Shown one piece after another: positions 46,102-59,293 of a stretch of 64,000 bases of DNA. The translations under genes and the position numbers were made by a program. This DNA is from Epiperipatus broadwayi. Its lineage: Eukaryota; Onychophora; Udeonychophora; Euonychophora; Peripatidae. The first letter of the stretch is position 1, and every line of letters begins with the position of its first letter. The stretch lies in the NCBI GenBank assembly GCA_028023455.1, contig JAQFVV010006208.1, positions 6,928,963-6,992,962 on the forward strand, read 5' to 3'. A model generated the notes under the pieces. That model was not told the origin of the DNA, searched no databases, and saw nothing but the letters and a program-made list of their open reading frames with translations.

Positions 46102-46401
46102 ATGTTCCAAGTGCACCACGCAATTTACATGTAACAGAAATCACAGGCGATACAGTTACATTAGAATGGGAGTCTCCTGAAGATGATGCGGGCGGGGAAA
46201 TCATAGAATATTTGATAAAGAAAAGAAATATTGGTCATAGAACTTGGCAAAAAGTTGACACAACTTCAGATCTCTTTTACACTGTACCCAATCTGATTGA
46301 AGACAACGAATATGAATTTCAGGTTTCGGCAGTTAATGAGTTTGGAGTAAGTGAACCTGCAATTGTCGGCCCCGTTCTTGTGAAATATTCTGAAACCGGT
46401 G
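46102..46401 (+). CDS. Unit 5, Fn3 module exon (type a)
   Basis: Acceptor AATATCTCAG, donor GTAAGA, 300 nt, phase 1, 319 nt after its Ig exon. DVPSAPRNLHVTEITGDTV, LEWESPEDDAGGEIIEYLIK, TWQKVDTTSDLFY, and EYEFQVSAVNEFGVSEPA closing VLVKYSETG. The F-G segment is identical to units 1-3 although the rest has diverged, so it is probably under constraint. Confidence 0.93.
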
Positions 46402-47911
46402 GTAAGATTTTTTTTATATATTTATTCTCAGTATTATTACCTCAAAATAATCACTAAACTGGTATTAATTTGGTATAATTAAGTTCAATTTCCAGTTTGG
46501 TTTAAATATAACTTTCGATTTACTATTCAAATTTTATGAGAACACTTTAATACTGAATGCTTTTTGTAACAAATGTTTTTATTATTTATTGTTTTTTTAA
46601 ATATATTTTTTTATTATTTTAAAAATAATAAATGCTATTACAATGAAATTGATATAATTTTTTAAACTTTTAGTTTATATTTCATATCGGGAAATTAAAT
46701 GATATTTATACTGATACGCCACAACATGTAATTTACTGAGTTAATCCATTTTACTGTTTTTTCTTTATGATTGTAACACAATATAACAATAGAAAGTTAT
46801 ATTTCTTAATTATTTTTAATTAAGATTGATGATGATAGTGATATTTAAATCACAAACATCATTTATATGTTTATATATGCTAAAACACTGGTATTGGGGA
46901 AGCTAATTACAGATAATAAGATTAATGGCTGAGCTCTTTCAAGTAGTTCTATCATCTCAAAATCATAACCAGTGAGTTGAATGAACACAATGAAAAATGT
47001 GTGCTATGAATATTTAAAGTTATGCAAAGTGGGTTAGAGAGAGATAAAGAATTATGCTTCCTTCCAGTTTATGGCATGTGTGTTATTAGCTATAAGCCAT
47101 GATTCTTTAACTTCATGTTTAGAGTCATGGCACTCTATACAAGCAATGGTGGCAGAAGATGCTTCAAATATATGGCTGTTGGATCTTTGGTGTTCAAAGA
47201 ATATGGAATTGTATTCGGGTTTGTTCAGGGCTCTTTTGTACAAGATAATCAAGGCTATATTTCCTGATTACCATACTTTGCTAGGTTGTATGTAATCCTT
47301 ATCCACAAGTATTTTTTTGTATGAGACTTAAATTGTGTTATTTCTTTTAAGAGCTTCATTTTTATTTTAAGGAATACGTATGGGCATATATATATATATT
47401 GTTAACATCTTAGTACTTCTCAGCTTAGAATATGATTTCCTAGGATTGAGAGTGACATGCTCAGGTATGTGTTTGTAATGAGACTAATTAGATATGAATG
47501 GCACAGGCAAATAAATATATTTATATAATAAAACAATTTATTTAAGGATTTTGATTAGCACCTATTATTATAATATTAATCATATACAGACAAATTACGA
47601 CCCCTGAATGCATATATATATATATATATAAACTTTAAATTAAACGTAGCTCAATTGTGGTTGAATAAACAGTTATTTTTGTTACTTTTTAGTGCATGGT
47701 AAATAAAAGTGTTTATTGTTAAAAAAAAAAAAATCAATTTATTTATTTTTAACTTTAGTATTGACACAGTAAATAAAAATGTCAAACCATATTGTACTGT
47801 AAATCAATTTGGTGTTAATAATTTATATATATATCACTAGATATTTCTGCAAAAAATTAATATGCATACTCCTTGTGTATATCCTACTTAGTAAATGTCT
47901 ATAACTATATA
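46402..47911. other. Start of the 12.4 kb intron between unit 5 and the second Fn3b exon
   Basis: AT-rich. A 74-codon frame at 47,071-47,295 is not recognised. The large intron holds element A copy 2, a SINE, family R copy 3 and several foldbacks. Confidence 0.45.
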
Positions 47912-50487
47912 TTGAAACAGTAAGATTCGTATTCGAATCTTAAGTTTCATCTTTTTCTGTCGTCTCTCACTGACCGGTCTATCCCGCCCAAATTTAAACT
48001 TTTTGGTATCGAATTGTGTGTGTAGCAATATTAAAAATGTATAAATATATGTAGAATTCAGCATAAACACGCACACATTTCGATCTCAAATTAAACGCAA
48101 TAAATAGGGATAAAATAATATAATTTAGATTTCTTTTAGTTATATGATTTTGTATAATTTTAATCATTTATTTTGGATTAAAAGTTCGTATTTATTGCTT
48201 TGTTTAAATTTCATTTAATAATAATTCTAAAAAAATCTGATGTAATATTTAATTAAAAGTTAAAATAATCTTGTTCCCTTTTTGTCTTTGAAATTGAAAA
48301 GCATCGGTCAGTGATAGATAATAGATTAATTAAAGAAAAATTCCCCAAAATATAATTAGTAAATGTAAAATGTAAACAATAGAACGGCAGCTTTCTTTAA
48401 TTAAAAACCAACAAAATGCATTGATTATCCTCAGGGCAGATTAAGTAGAACCTAAAAATACCTTAACAAAAATGTGAAAGATCAAGATAAAAAAAAAGAG
48501 AGGCCATCTTAGACTTGCTGGAGACATTCACTTAAACTTTAGCTTTGCTCTCGATCACTGAGAGTCTCCAAAAATAATAAAATAATTTGTTCCTACCAAG
48601 GTATGACCGAGTAAAGCACCTATATTATTCTCCATCGGGAGATGGCCTATCGGATGCCGAACTTTCCATTGCCCATCATAAATTCACCATGAAGATCTGC
48701 TGCCTGAAATGAATGAGAAAGCTGCTGCTGCCATGAAATTAAATAAATATCTAAATACAAGAAAGAATTGCCACTCGTGAACTTTTTGCTGCTAAACTAA
48801 TGGAATCAGAAAACTTCTTATAAAACAGGTACCTGTCTGTGTTCAAACTCTAGAGTACTCTAATAATATGCTATAGCTCTTCTTCATACTACTTATCTAA
48901 ATTATAAAATGTAAAACTACCATATGTATAACTAAAACTGAATAATTAATTTAATATGTAAATTTCTCTAATAATCTAGCTTACCTCACTCTGTCTTTCT
49001 TGGGTGCGTATTTCTCAAATCTACATTCTATCTATAGTTATTATTTACTTATTGCATGCTCATCATCGTCTCAAATTTCAAAGTTTAAATCTATGATCGC
49101 TTAAAACAATGAATGCGTGTCCAATTTTCATTAATATTTACTTTCCTAAATAACTTTACTTTCATATAAATCAACACGCATTCAGTGCATCATTATTGTA
49201 ATGCAGGGTCTACTACTTCGCAAATGGCTGGCATATTAGTTGTAATAACTCCCAGTTTATATATATATATTGTATTTATTAAATCTAATGAATAATTCTA
49301 GAAAATCCCATTCCTTTGAGAGTCGCCAGAGTTCTTGAGTAAATGTTGGTAATGTAGGGCCAAGTCAGAAATCTACTTAAATCTCATCATAACCGTTTAT
49401 ACAGTATACATGTGTTACGTTTTAGAGACGCGATGACCCATTCCGCCGTGAAATTTCTGGATTCTTCAGGGTTGAAATTAACCCCAGTCGTCCTACACAA
49501 GCGGGCATAATGGGTGCTCCCATAGGACTTGACAATGTCATGCAGCCAGCCGGCAAAACTGCGACACGGACCGCTTGTCCCTGGTTATGCTTATGTGACA
49601 CTTTACTTCGTCGGGCTGATGGCAGAGACCAGCCTGACATTCTTATAAACTCATTCACGGCATTGCAGTTTCGATATACTGCCATTCCATATCGCCTCCC
49701 TAAAGTGTACCACGTGTTCCTTTACTTAGTTTTATTATTCTAAACATATCACTCCGCCTCTCATTATCTGCATAATTCACTCTCAAATAAATGTTTGCCC
49801 TTAGTTATAAATAAATATTTTAATTAAATAAATATATGTTTGCCATTACTCTTATAACCCATACTTTAGACTCTTGCATTGCAAAGGTATAAATCCCTCC
49901 AGGCATGCATTAGAAATACTCACTCGAGAATTTTAGGTAGCTAGATTACACCTTCAAATAAATGTATTCCTTTTGTAAACATTACAGTATCGGAAATACC
50001 GCTAGGTGAAATCCTCAATATAAAATAATGTCTAAATAAATAAATGTATTCTTTAAAATATAATCATGTCGCAAATTCCGCTACTGGAGCTGTTAGTCCA
50101 TAAAATATTATTAGATTGTTTTATTAAAATGTATTAATAAATAATTTTAAACTATACGTCTGCAGTTACGTTTCATTTATTCGATACCCATTCTATATAA
50201 TATTTCCTCGATTATGTAAATATGAATGTTTAATTAATATTAGTTTGGTTATTGGCTGACTCGAGAATAAAATCATGAGTCTCTTGCATATCCCTGACCA
50301 CCGTGCCTAAGGAAATATTTACTAATGTCGCATCAGATGCGTTGTTTCGTGGATTGTATTGTGGAACCGATAAACTATGTTCGAACTCAGTACCACGGGT
50401 GGCTTCGCTACTCGATGGTGCTGCTGTTCTGTATGGTGGTCGAATTCTGCACTATGTTTACGAGTCACACGTTTCTGACTGTTACAA
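47912..50487. mobile_element. TIR element A, copy 2
   Basis: Starts TTGAAACAGT and ends CTGTTACAA with TA on each side (47,910-47,911 and 50,488-50,489). Co-linear with the copy at 2,408-5,061 apart from small indels, including a missing tandem block near 4,500-4,600. A 77-codon plus frame (49,510-49,743) and an 87-codon minus frame (49,422-49,685) overlap; neither is known. Different flanks from copy 1 show separate insertion. Confidence 0.65.
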
Positions 50488-51049
50488 TATGCATATAACA
50501 AATCATTAAATAACTTTCTGATGAAAAGTGTTTGACTTTATTTTTTCCTAAAAAATATTTAACAAAACTATATTGTAAAAAACATTATTTAAATACATAT
50601 GATTTTACTTTAAATCAATTTAACACTTATAGTTTATATATATCACTTGATATTTTTGCAGTAAGTTAATATCACGAGACAACGATGCCATAAACAGGAA
50701 GGACACATGCTTTGCTTTATCAAAAAAATGGAATTAGCATATTTACATATCATTAAATGTATTAGCAATCTATGATTATGAAGGCAAGATCCTTTGAAAG
50801 CGCTCAGCTAGTTTATTATTTTTAGTTAGCTATTTTGTATTAATAGGTTTTGGGAACAGTTGCGCCGCATATGCACTCATGCTTGAGTAAGTTAATATGT
50901 AAATCTCTTGCATATATATCAGATTTAATATGTATATATTAAATCATTAAGGAACTTAAAATATGATTCCATTCTTTCTGTTGAAAAGTGTTTGAAATTT
51001 TTTATTTTCATTTGAAAAGTAGACTTTTTTTAAAAAATGCTTAACAAAA

Positions 51050-51137
51050 ACGTTGGTGGCCTAGTTACTAGCATAGCTGCCTTCCAAACAGTTGTTCCGG
51101 GTTCACTTCCCAGCTGACACTTTGACATATGAGAAAA
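51050..51137 (+). repeat. tRNA-derived SINE
   Basis: GTTGGTGGCCTAGTTACTAG (A-box region), GGGTTCACTTCCCAGC (B box), then CTTTGACATATGAGAAAA. Confidence 0.65.
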
Positions 51138-52012
51138 AGAACTATATTGTAAACTTAAGTTCATTTTATTCTATTTTAAATCAAGCTTTCAGTAGAAATT
51201 TAAAAAATCACTCATATTTTTTAAACATAAAAATTCTTAGAATGGCTTTTAAATTTGACATCAAAATTTCCTTTGCACTGTGGTCTTTATTTAAAAAAAT
51301 AGGTCACCTATGTAAAATCTTTGCTTTAGCAGTGCTTTCTATCTAACATACTAAATTTCAACTAATTTTAAAATGTTATAACCTATCTCAAGCTTTCAAC
51401 TGAAACCAAAAAAATCTCTATACGATCATCTTATATGCCTTACTTAAACCATATTGAAGTTTTAAAAGAATGGCTTATAAATTTGATTTCAAAATATTTG
51501 AAATTTCCTCCACCCAGTGATCCAGATCCAAAAAACTAAGTTACCTATGTAAAATATAGGGCCATATCATATTGCTAGTAATTTCAAAAAAATGAACCAA
51601 ATTACCCAAATTATATTGAATTTAAATATATTAAACCTCAATTTTATTCTAATTTCAATAAAAGCCTTTAATTGATACAAATAAACTTTACAGAGATTCT
51701 AAGTTAAATAAAAATAATTTATCCAAACCATTTTGAACACTTCGAAACATAGGTGTATGTATATATGTACGAATAAAGGTTTTGCTAAAAAGCGTTTGAA
51801 GTGGTTTGGTTAAATTGTATTTATATAAGATATTGCAGCACAATAAAGAAAAGGATGATTTTGGTAATATTTTTCAATAAAAACATTAAATAAATACTTT
51901 TAAATGTTTTCTAAATTTGCCCCCAAATAATAATAAATTATATTGTTCGTACTAAAAAAAAGATTTTTTTTAAAAAATATGCATAGTTATTTAATTGATT
52001 AATCACATTATA

Positions 52013-52920
52013 TTGTAATGGTGTGGAGAAATGGTGGAGAACCCATGCAATGGCAAATCATCATGATCAACCCAGTTAATACAAAATATAAAAGGAATGA
52101 GCATGTTATAATGAATATGAAGACCACAAGGGAACAGCAAAAACACTAAATTCACCAGAATTACATCAACAATAAAAATAAATCAACAGTCAATCTTGTG
52201 ACTGGATTTGAAATGGGTCTACTATGGATCTGGCTAATTACTTGACCCTTGCCAAACTTAGGACAGCAATACAACAATAATTTGGATACACAAACTTAAG
52301 TGCTAATCCTTAAGAATATAACAGTTAAAACAATAATATTAGGATACTAAAACATGCTGATCATCATCAATACCCTGGCCATTTAGTACCATTAATGTAC
52401 TAGCCAAATAGAAACTTCATTTTTAAATAAATAATTAAAATGAAATGTAGTGCATCCTCTTCGTGCCATACAGCATTAAAGAAGTAATGAAATTATCATC
52501 AATCGAATGTCCATAACACTAAATATAAATTCTTTTTATATATATTGGACCATTATGCACGAATCCAGCTCAGTGAGCAAAAGCTTTATAACTGTTACTG
52601 AGACCAAGAAATATAATAACTTATAATAATTTATATTTTAGGATTAAATAAATTCATTGGAATAATTTAAACAATGAAATGTAAATTCATTAATTAAAAA
52701 CAATAAAAATGAAATTAAGGTCTTCTGGCTATGCTATAAATATATATTTGGCATTCTGATTTTGATTATTACAAAAGGAAATAAGCTATCACATTGTTAT
52801 TTACAAATATCTCGATAGGTTTATATAAAACACTTATACATCAGCACACAGACATGTGGTATAATTTATGAACATGTTTGAATTATCATAAACCTATAAA
52901 TAAAATTCATTTTCATAATA
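52013..52920 (+). repeat. Interspersed repeat family R, copy 3
   Basis: Co-linear with 42,868-43,870; shares ATCAATACCCTGGCCATTTA and the GGTTTATATAAAACAC end. More diverged than copy 1 from copy 2. Confidence 0.6.
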
Positions 52921-53304
52921 TATAATTAATGATTGATTTAAAATATGTGTGTGCACATGGAAATGTGTACACACACTGGCATTTATAAAAAAATAAACAT
53001 AATAAACTATATTACATTTTCTAAAGACATAATCCAATGCCTAAAATCTACATAAAATTCACACATATACATGTATATAAAAATAGATAGTATGAATCAA
53101 AGTTATCAATTAATTCTTTATTTCTAATGGTAAAAAAAAGTTTTTCTTTTTACCTTTTAAAATATATATATATTACTTCTTTGACAATCCTTTTTTCAGG
53201 TTACTCTTAATTAATTGTAAACATCTTTAAAAATATTCTAGAAAGTTCTTTTGTTCAATGTAGAATGATTTTTAGAGTTGTTTTTTTTTTAAATAAAATA
53301 TAGT

Positions 53305-54255
53305 AATAACATGAAAGGCTGAAACCTTTGACAGATGCACCTTGAAAATGCTTACATGATAGCCAATTAGATGTTGTAATGACTGCACAGGGAACTCTTA
53401 ATTCAAAGCACAAGGTAGAGATTTTACGAGAAAAAGATGGACCCTACCTTCTCTATTTAAATTTCTATATAAATAAGCCAGACTCAAGAATTTTAAACCA
53501 AGAGTGTGAAGCTTTAAACACCTTCACATTTAATTCACTAAATATTATATATAAATAAACAATGTGAAATCTTGATTTACTACGTAGTAATTTTTAAATC
53601 TAATAAAATGATCGTAACAAATGTAAATATATTAATTTCTTAACTGCAAGCAGATGATATGATATAATAATAACATGAAAGGCTGAGACCTTTGACAGAT
53701 GCGCCTTAAAAATGCTTACATGATAGCCAATCAGATGTAATAATGACTGCACAGGGAACTCTTAATTCAAAACATAAGACAGTCATTATTACATCTGATT
53801 GACTGTCATGTAAGCATTTTTAAGGCGTATCTGTCAAAGGTTTCAGCCTTTCACATTATTATATCATCTGCTTGCACTTAAGAAATTAATATATTTACAT
53901 TTGTTATGATCATTTCATTAGATTTGAAAATTACTACGTAGTAAATCGAAAGATTTCACATTGTTTATTTATTTATAATATTTAATGAATTAAATGTGAA
54001 GTTGTTTAAAGCTTCATGCTCTTGGTTCAAAATTCTTGAGTCTGGCTTATTTATATAAAAATTTAAGTAGAGAAGAAGGTGGGGTCCATCTTTTTCTCGT
54101 AAAATTTCTGCCTTGTGTTTTGGATTAAGAGTTCCCTGAGCAGTCATTATTACATCTGTTTGGTTGTCATGTAAGCATTTTTAAGGCGCCTCTGTCAAAG
54201 GTTTCAGCCTTTCATGTTATTATATCATCTGCTTGCACTTAAGAAATTAATAAAG
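53305..54255. repeat. Composite inverted/direct repeat
   Basis: Block AACATGAAAGGCTGAAACCT with GACAGATGCACC (53,308) occurs again directly at 53,672 and inverted at 53,830 and 54,190. The middle block (GTAGAGATTTTACGAGAAAA) at 53,413 is mirrored at 54,090. So it is a foldback with one end duplicated. Confidence 0.75.
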
Positions 54256-55014
54256 TATAGTGGAAATGCATCTTACTTTTAGTTGAATAATTTAGACAAA
54301 AGTTATTTACTTCCAAAACTTATAATTTAAAGATTGTAACTGCAAATATATTTAAAATAGTGTCATTTTTCAATAAAATTACTTACCAAAATCTGTTTAT
54401 GAAGTTGGTCTGCTGTGCACACTCTGTATATATGATACAACAACTTTGTCTTTGTTTCTCTGCCTATAGATAAAGTAGCATAGACATAATATGGTCATGC
54501 TGAAATCTTTCGGTAAGCTGATACATTATAATCATGTCTGTAGTAGTGTAATGTCCCATTGACATTTTCAAGGAATGTATAAATTAATTAACTGATGGTA
54601 TTAAATCAGCTCCATTTAGTCTATCATTTGATGGACTTCAGGCAAGCCAGTTGTCTAATACACACATATTGTAACAATATATAAATATGCCATTACATTA
54701 ATTTAAAATAAAAACTTTATAAGTTTGCAAATAAAAATAAATTTATTAAAAGCTAAAATTAAAGAGTTGTTAAATGTATATATTCGCACAGATGCAAAAC
54801 TTTAAAAAATATTTCTTTTTTAAATAAAAAAAAAAAAAGGTATTTGAACGTACTTTTTTAGAAAAAAATATAAGAAAAAGATAAAATATATTTGTAAATG
54901 GAAATGATTGTTTTATAAATTAATTGAAAAGCAAACTAGCCCTTGGGGCTCTTATATAATTAAAAAGTCAGAGGAAAGATATAGATAAGAGAATAAAAAG
55001 AATTAGCTTGACCA

Positions 55015-55329
55015 ATGGAAGCACCAAGCCTCAGCTTGGACCCTAATGAAAATGATGGATTAGTGATGTTTTGTTCATTGAATCCAGAGGATGATTATAA
55101 AAAGAAAAATATTGAAATTAGGACAGTGCCAGACAGTTCCAGCTGGATTGTTTTTGAGAGGTGTGATAGGATGCACATATCGCCCTCTATCTCTATTTTA
55201 AAAAATGAAATGACTGATTCCGGAATAGAACCAGCTAAGGCCACCTCCAGAACATCAGACTGGTCTTCCAATGGGGACATCGCGGGAATTGGCACCAAGA
55301 ACCGTGACTCTTCTACTGTAAGCTATTGA
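55015..55329 (+). CDS. Orphan open frame, unknown, probably repeat-derived
   Basis: 104 codons from an ATG in a locally less AT-rich stretch: MEAPSLSLDPNENDGLVMFC to SSTVSY. It has no signal peptide, membrane segment or known domain. The segment MTDSGIEPAKATSRTSD recalls the SGIEPATSR-type tails of transposon-derived frames, but this is a loose resemblance. It lies within the intron before the second Fn3b exon, in its sense direction, with no matching splice context. Confidence 0.25.
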   Translation: MEAPSLSLDPNENDGLVMFCSLNPEDDYKKKNIEIRTVPDSSSWIVFERCDRMHISPSISILKNEMTDSGIEPAKATSRTSDWSSNGDIAGIGTKNRDSSTVSY

Positions 55330-57589
55330 ACTGAACAATTTTAAAATTTAAAAGTAATTAAGAACTTTCATCAAGATTTGACAAGTTAATAAACAAGCTA
55401 AATCTAATTTTTGTAAAATGAACTATAATCTGACTTTTCCAAATCAATTATTGTTTAATTTTTTTTTTTTACATTTAAGTTTGCTAAAAATCATTTCCAT
55501 TTTTTTTTGTTGTTTTTATTTTTATTATTCTTTATTGTAGAAATTATTAAATGCATTAAATTTAAGTTGGGAATAGACGCTTGCATAGATTCGTTCACGT
55601 TTAATTACGTTTTTATTTTCATATCGATAAATAATGATATCTTACGTTGAATATCTAAAATGTATTTATTCGGATGTCTTTGTAGTTATTGGTGTCAATG
55701 CGGCATCTTATGATGAATGCCATTGGGTTTCTAGTGAATTCCCTCTGTAATTACATCAATGACTTTATATTTTGATCATTTATGTTTATGTTGAAATGTT
55801 TTTGAGCGTGTAATTTATGTAGTCGATCTATACTCAACATTAAACAACAAACTTTTATAAAATCCATCTGTGTGAATTTATATAAATGTTAAATTTAAGT
55901 CGGGCATGAATGGCTATATAGATTTGTAAAGTTATATTAATTAATTAGGGGAGGGAAATCTTAGGTTATTTGTTTCGTAGTTAAATTAGGTCAATGGATT
56001 GGATATATTGGTGTAATTAGTAGATGTAGTATGAGCTCCGCTACGGGCAGGATCGATTTATACGCCTCATACCCCCTTGTTGCCTATGGAAGGGATAGTA
56101 AGATGAAACGCGGTCCCTTCCTATGGAGTTTTTATTTTTATTGTTCTTGCCGACAGATATAGCATTCCTGTTTGGGTGAGAGTCAATATCTTCTCTAACC
56201 ATACTGTTCAGATGTACCTTCCTGACAGTATAGTATTTTGTGCTGTCGTATTTTCATGCTGCATTGAATACATCAATGTATCAGATGGATTGACGCCGGT
56301 TTGACTGTGAACTTGTGGCCTAAGGTTAAATAAGGGATAGAATATTTTCTTTTCAAATGCAAATCTATGTAGTTTATTCATACTCGACAATCTTAAAATA
56401 AATATAAAATTCATCTGTGTGGATGACTTAAAATTTTAAAATAATAATTTAAATTAAAAGTTAATATTAAAATCTAAATAATAAATGTTATTCCTCAAAT
56501 TCTAAAATGATTATACATGTGCGTAAATAAATGTTTGGGTATTAATTACTGGCAGTAGCTTATTTTATTCTTTTTTTAATATTAAAAATAGTCTTAGATA
56601 AGAAATTATAAATATAAATCTCTGCTACTTTGCTGAGCTAGTGACAATGGGCTAACTGTCGGAATCAACCAATATAAAAATAAAATTATTTTTTTTTAAC
56701 TTACGTATCTGCCTACTATATAAATTTTCTAGGTTCAAATGCCTAGTGGTACCCTGTAGTGCAGATACATTAAGACTCTTTTCTTTCGGACCGTTATAAT
56801 ATATATGGGCTATTAACCACGTGAAAGCTGGGCCTTGTTTCCATGTGTATTCAAACTGCTGTTGTTGCACTAATTGCAGCAGCTGGATCCACTCTGCCTT
56901 GCCTTCACCTATAACTTTGTAATCATAGTGCTGTATAACTGTTATAATCTTCCCATTAATCTTTTTTCCAATCTTTTTATAGTCAGGGTGGAATTTTAAA
57001 AAAAACTGATTTTTTTAGTTTTCTTTATCTTGATTGAAAAAAGGTAATGACTCTTTTCAATTCACCTTAATCTTTTCTAAAGAAACTTTGCAGGATTTTA
57101 TCAAAATATGTTATACAAGCTTTAATTAAAAAAAATTATTTAATCAGAATAGATAGTGGAATATTTATAATTACCAGTATATGTATTACAAAAACATGCT
57201 TATTTTAACTTCAAAATCAGAATTAGTAAAATATTAACTAGACCTTTTTAAATGTTCAATTTATAAGAATTTTTTTAAATTCAGTATTATTTCATCCTTA
57301 ACTGTTATTTCAGTATAATATAGAAAATATCTACAACAAATTTTTGTTTGTGTTTATTTCTACTTTTCCTTTCAACTTTATATATATTCGAGCATACACA
57401 CTATTATGTTGTTGTATGCCATAAGGCACATAACTGTCTCAATATTAAGGTTTTCAAATTCATTGAATTTTATTTGAGATTTAAATCATTACTTATTGTT
57501 TTTTGAAAGAATAATATACAGAAATTTTACAAAGTATAATTCCTATATGAATTTTTTCTATAGTACAGGCTTTTTCATACCTGCACTCC

Positions 57590-57775
57590 AATAGGTAATT
57601 TATAGGGGGTTTGAACTCAGACTTTCACATGACCCTCGACTATCCACGCTATCTCATACTGTTGACACACTTGATCACACACATGTCGAAAAGATGTGTG
57701 TGATCAAGTGTGTCAGCAGTATGATATAGCGGGGATAGTTGAGGGTCAAGTGAAAGTCTGAGTTCAAAGTATAAT
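57590..57775. repeat. Near-perfect hairpin element
   Basis: Arms of about 75 nt: TTTGAACTCAGACTTTCACA, TGACCCTCGACTATCC and TTGATCACACACAT are mirrored by ATGTGTGTGATCAA, GGATAGTTGAGGGTCA and TGAAAGTCTGAGTTCAAA, with a loop near GTCGAAAAG. Confidence 0.85.
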
Positions 57776-58407
57776 TCCTTTAAATTGAGGTGTTTTTTTT
57801 TCATATTTTATTTTTCACAAAATAAAAAATTTAGAAGAAATGTTATATATTTTTCATATTTTAAATGAAATTAATTTTTGTTATGTATTTAAATGAATTG
57901 AATTAGATTTTTTTATTTATTTTTCATACCGAAACATTTTCTTTTACATAATTAATTTTTTTTTCATTTGATTATGATATATTACTGCAGAAATATTTTT
58001 AAATATATTACTTTACCTTCCTTGTATGTTGTTCCATCTGTCTCCTGCCCCTCTTTTTTTCCCCTTATCCCTTGACTTTAAAACATATTTCAACTTTTTC
58101 AGTAGGAATATATATGTTTAGTTGCAAGACATTTTCTTTGTCCAAATAATATTAGTTTTGTCCTGTTACATATGTTGGACTTAAGTTTATTATCTTGGTC
58201 AGGCAATTTTAAGAATAATTTTTTTTTTTTTTTAGATAATCTAAAATTATAATTTAATATTTTAATATTCATACACCTTTTCAACTTATGTAATTATTCA
58301 TTTTATGACTTATTCTTTAAGTCAATTTTTTCCTTCAGGAAAATGTTTGCCATTAATCCTGGCTACAGAATATGAAAAATTTTAGCATTTATCATGTGAA
58401 AACAAGC

Positions 58408-58515
58408 ATTGTTAGCCGAGAAGTCATCGCAGCTGCCTTGCAAGCAAGTAGTTGGTTGCAGATGGTTGTGGGTTCGCCTCTCGGCCGATGCTATGACATA
58501 TGAAAAAAAAAAAAC
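58408..58515 (+). repeat. tRNA-derived SINE, near full length
   Basis: TTGTTAGCCGAGAAGTCATC (A box), GCAAGCAAGTAGTTGGTTGC, GGGTTCGCCTCTCGGCC (B box), GATGCTATGACATATG and A-tail. 275 nt before the Fn3b acceptor. Confidence 0.75.
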
Positions 58516-58789
58516 CAAGAAGCATTATGAAGTATACTAGAGGTATACACACAGCAATTAACAAACAAGAACTGAAATCTATATACACTTATACATCACT
58601 TTTTTTAAAAAAAAATCTGCATTTTCTGTATTGCAGGAATTGTTATGCAGGTCCAGATTTAAATACATAAAGCTTATATAAATAACTAAAGAATGCCTAT
58701 CTATGACATAAAAATATGATATTCATATCTAAGTAGATATTTCTTTCTAGGTTTATTTATATTTAAATAATTTTATTTTTAATCTTTAG

Positions 58790-59092
58790 CTCCTCCAGGT
58801 GCTCCAAGCAAGCCTTTAATATCCGACATTACTACTGACTCTGTTCTCCTAATATGGCAACCACCTACAGAAATTGGTCGTATTCCAATACTGGGTTATT
58901 TTATTGAACAACGAACAGGAATAAATGCTCAATGGATAAGAATAATTCAAGAAAAAGTCACAAAGACCACATTTACTATTACTGGACTAAAACAAAAGGA
59001 AACATACGAGTTCCGTGTGATTGCTGTGAATAGTGTAGCGGAAGGGCATCCCAGTGAACCATCTGATGTCTTTTCTCCCCTGGCACCTGCAG
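58790..59092 (+). CDS. Fn3 module exon, type b, second copy
   Basis: Acceptor TTAATCTTTAG, donor GTAGTT, 303 nt, phase 1. PPGAPSKPLISDITTDSVL, Trp in LIWQPPTEIGR, GYFIEQR, QWIRIIQEKVTKTTFTI, and ETYEFRVIAVNSVAEGHPSE closing SPLAPAG. Sister of the exon at 37,825: same length, same donor start GTAGT, and the downstream introns are paralogous. Confidence 0.93.
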
Positions 59093-59293
59093 GTAGTTGT
59101 AAGGTTTCTCTATTATTAGTGTTTTATAAAGTCTTAACATATAAAGTTATAGATGATTTTTGGTTTTAATCTAAATAAAGATTTTGATTTGGTTTTTTTC
59201 TATTCGAATAAAAAATAAATAATTAAAGATAAAAAAGTAAACTAAAATGATAGCATAAGCTAATTGTTAAAAAAAGATTAATTTTTACTCTAG

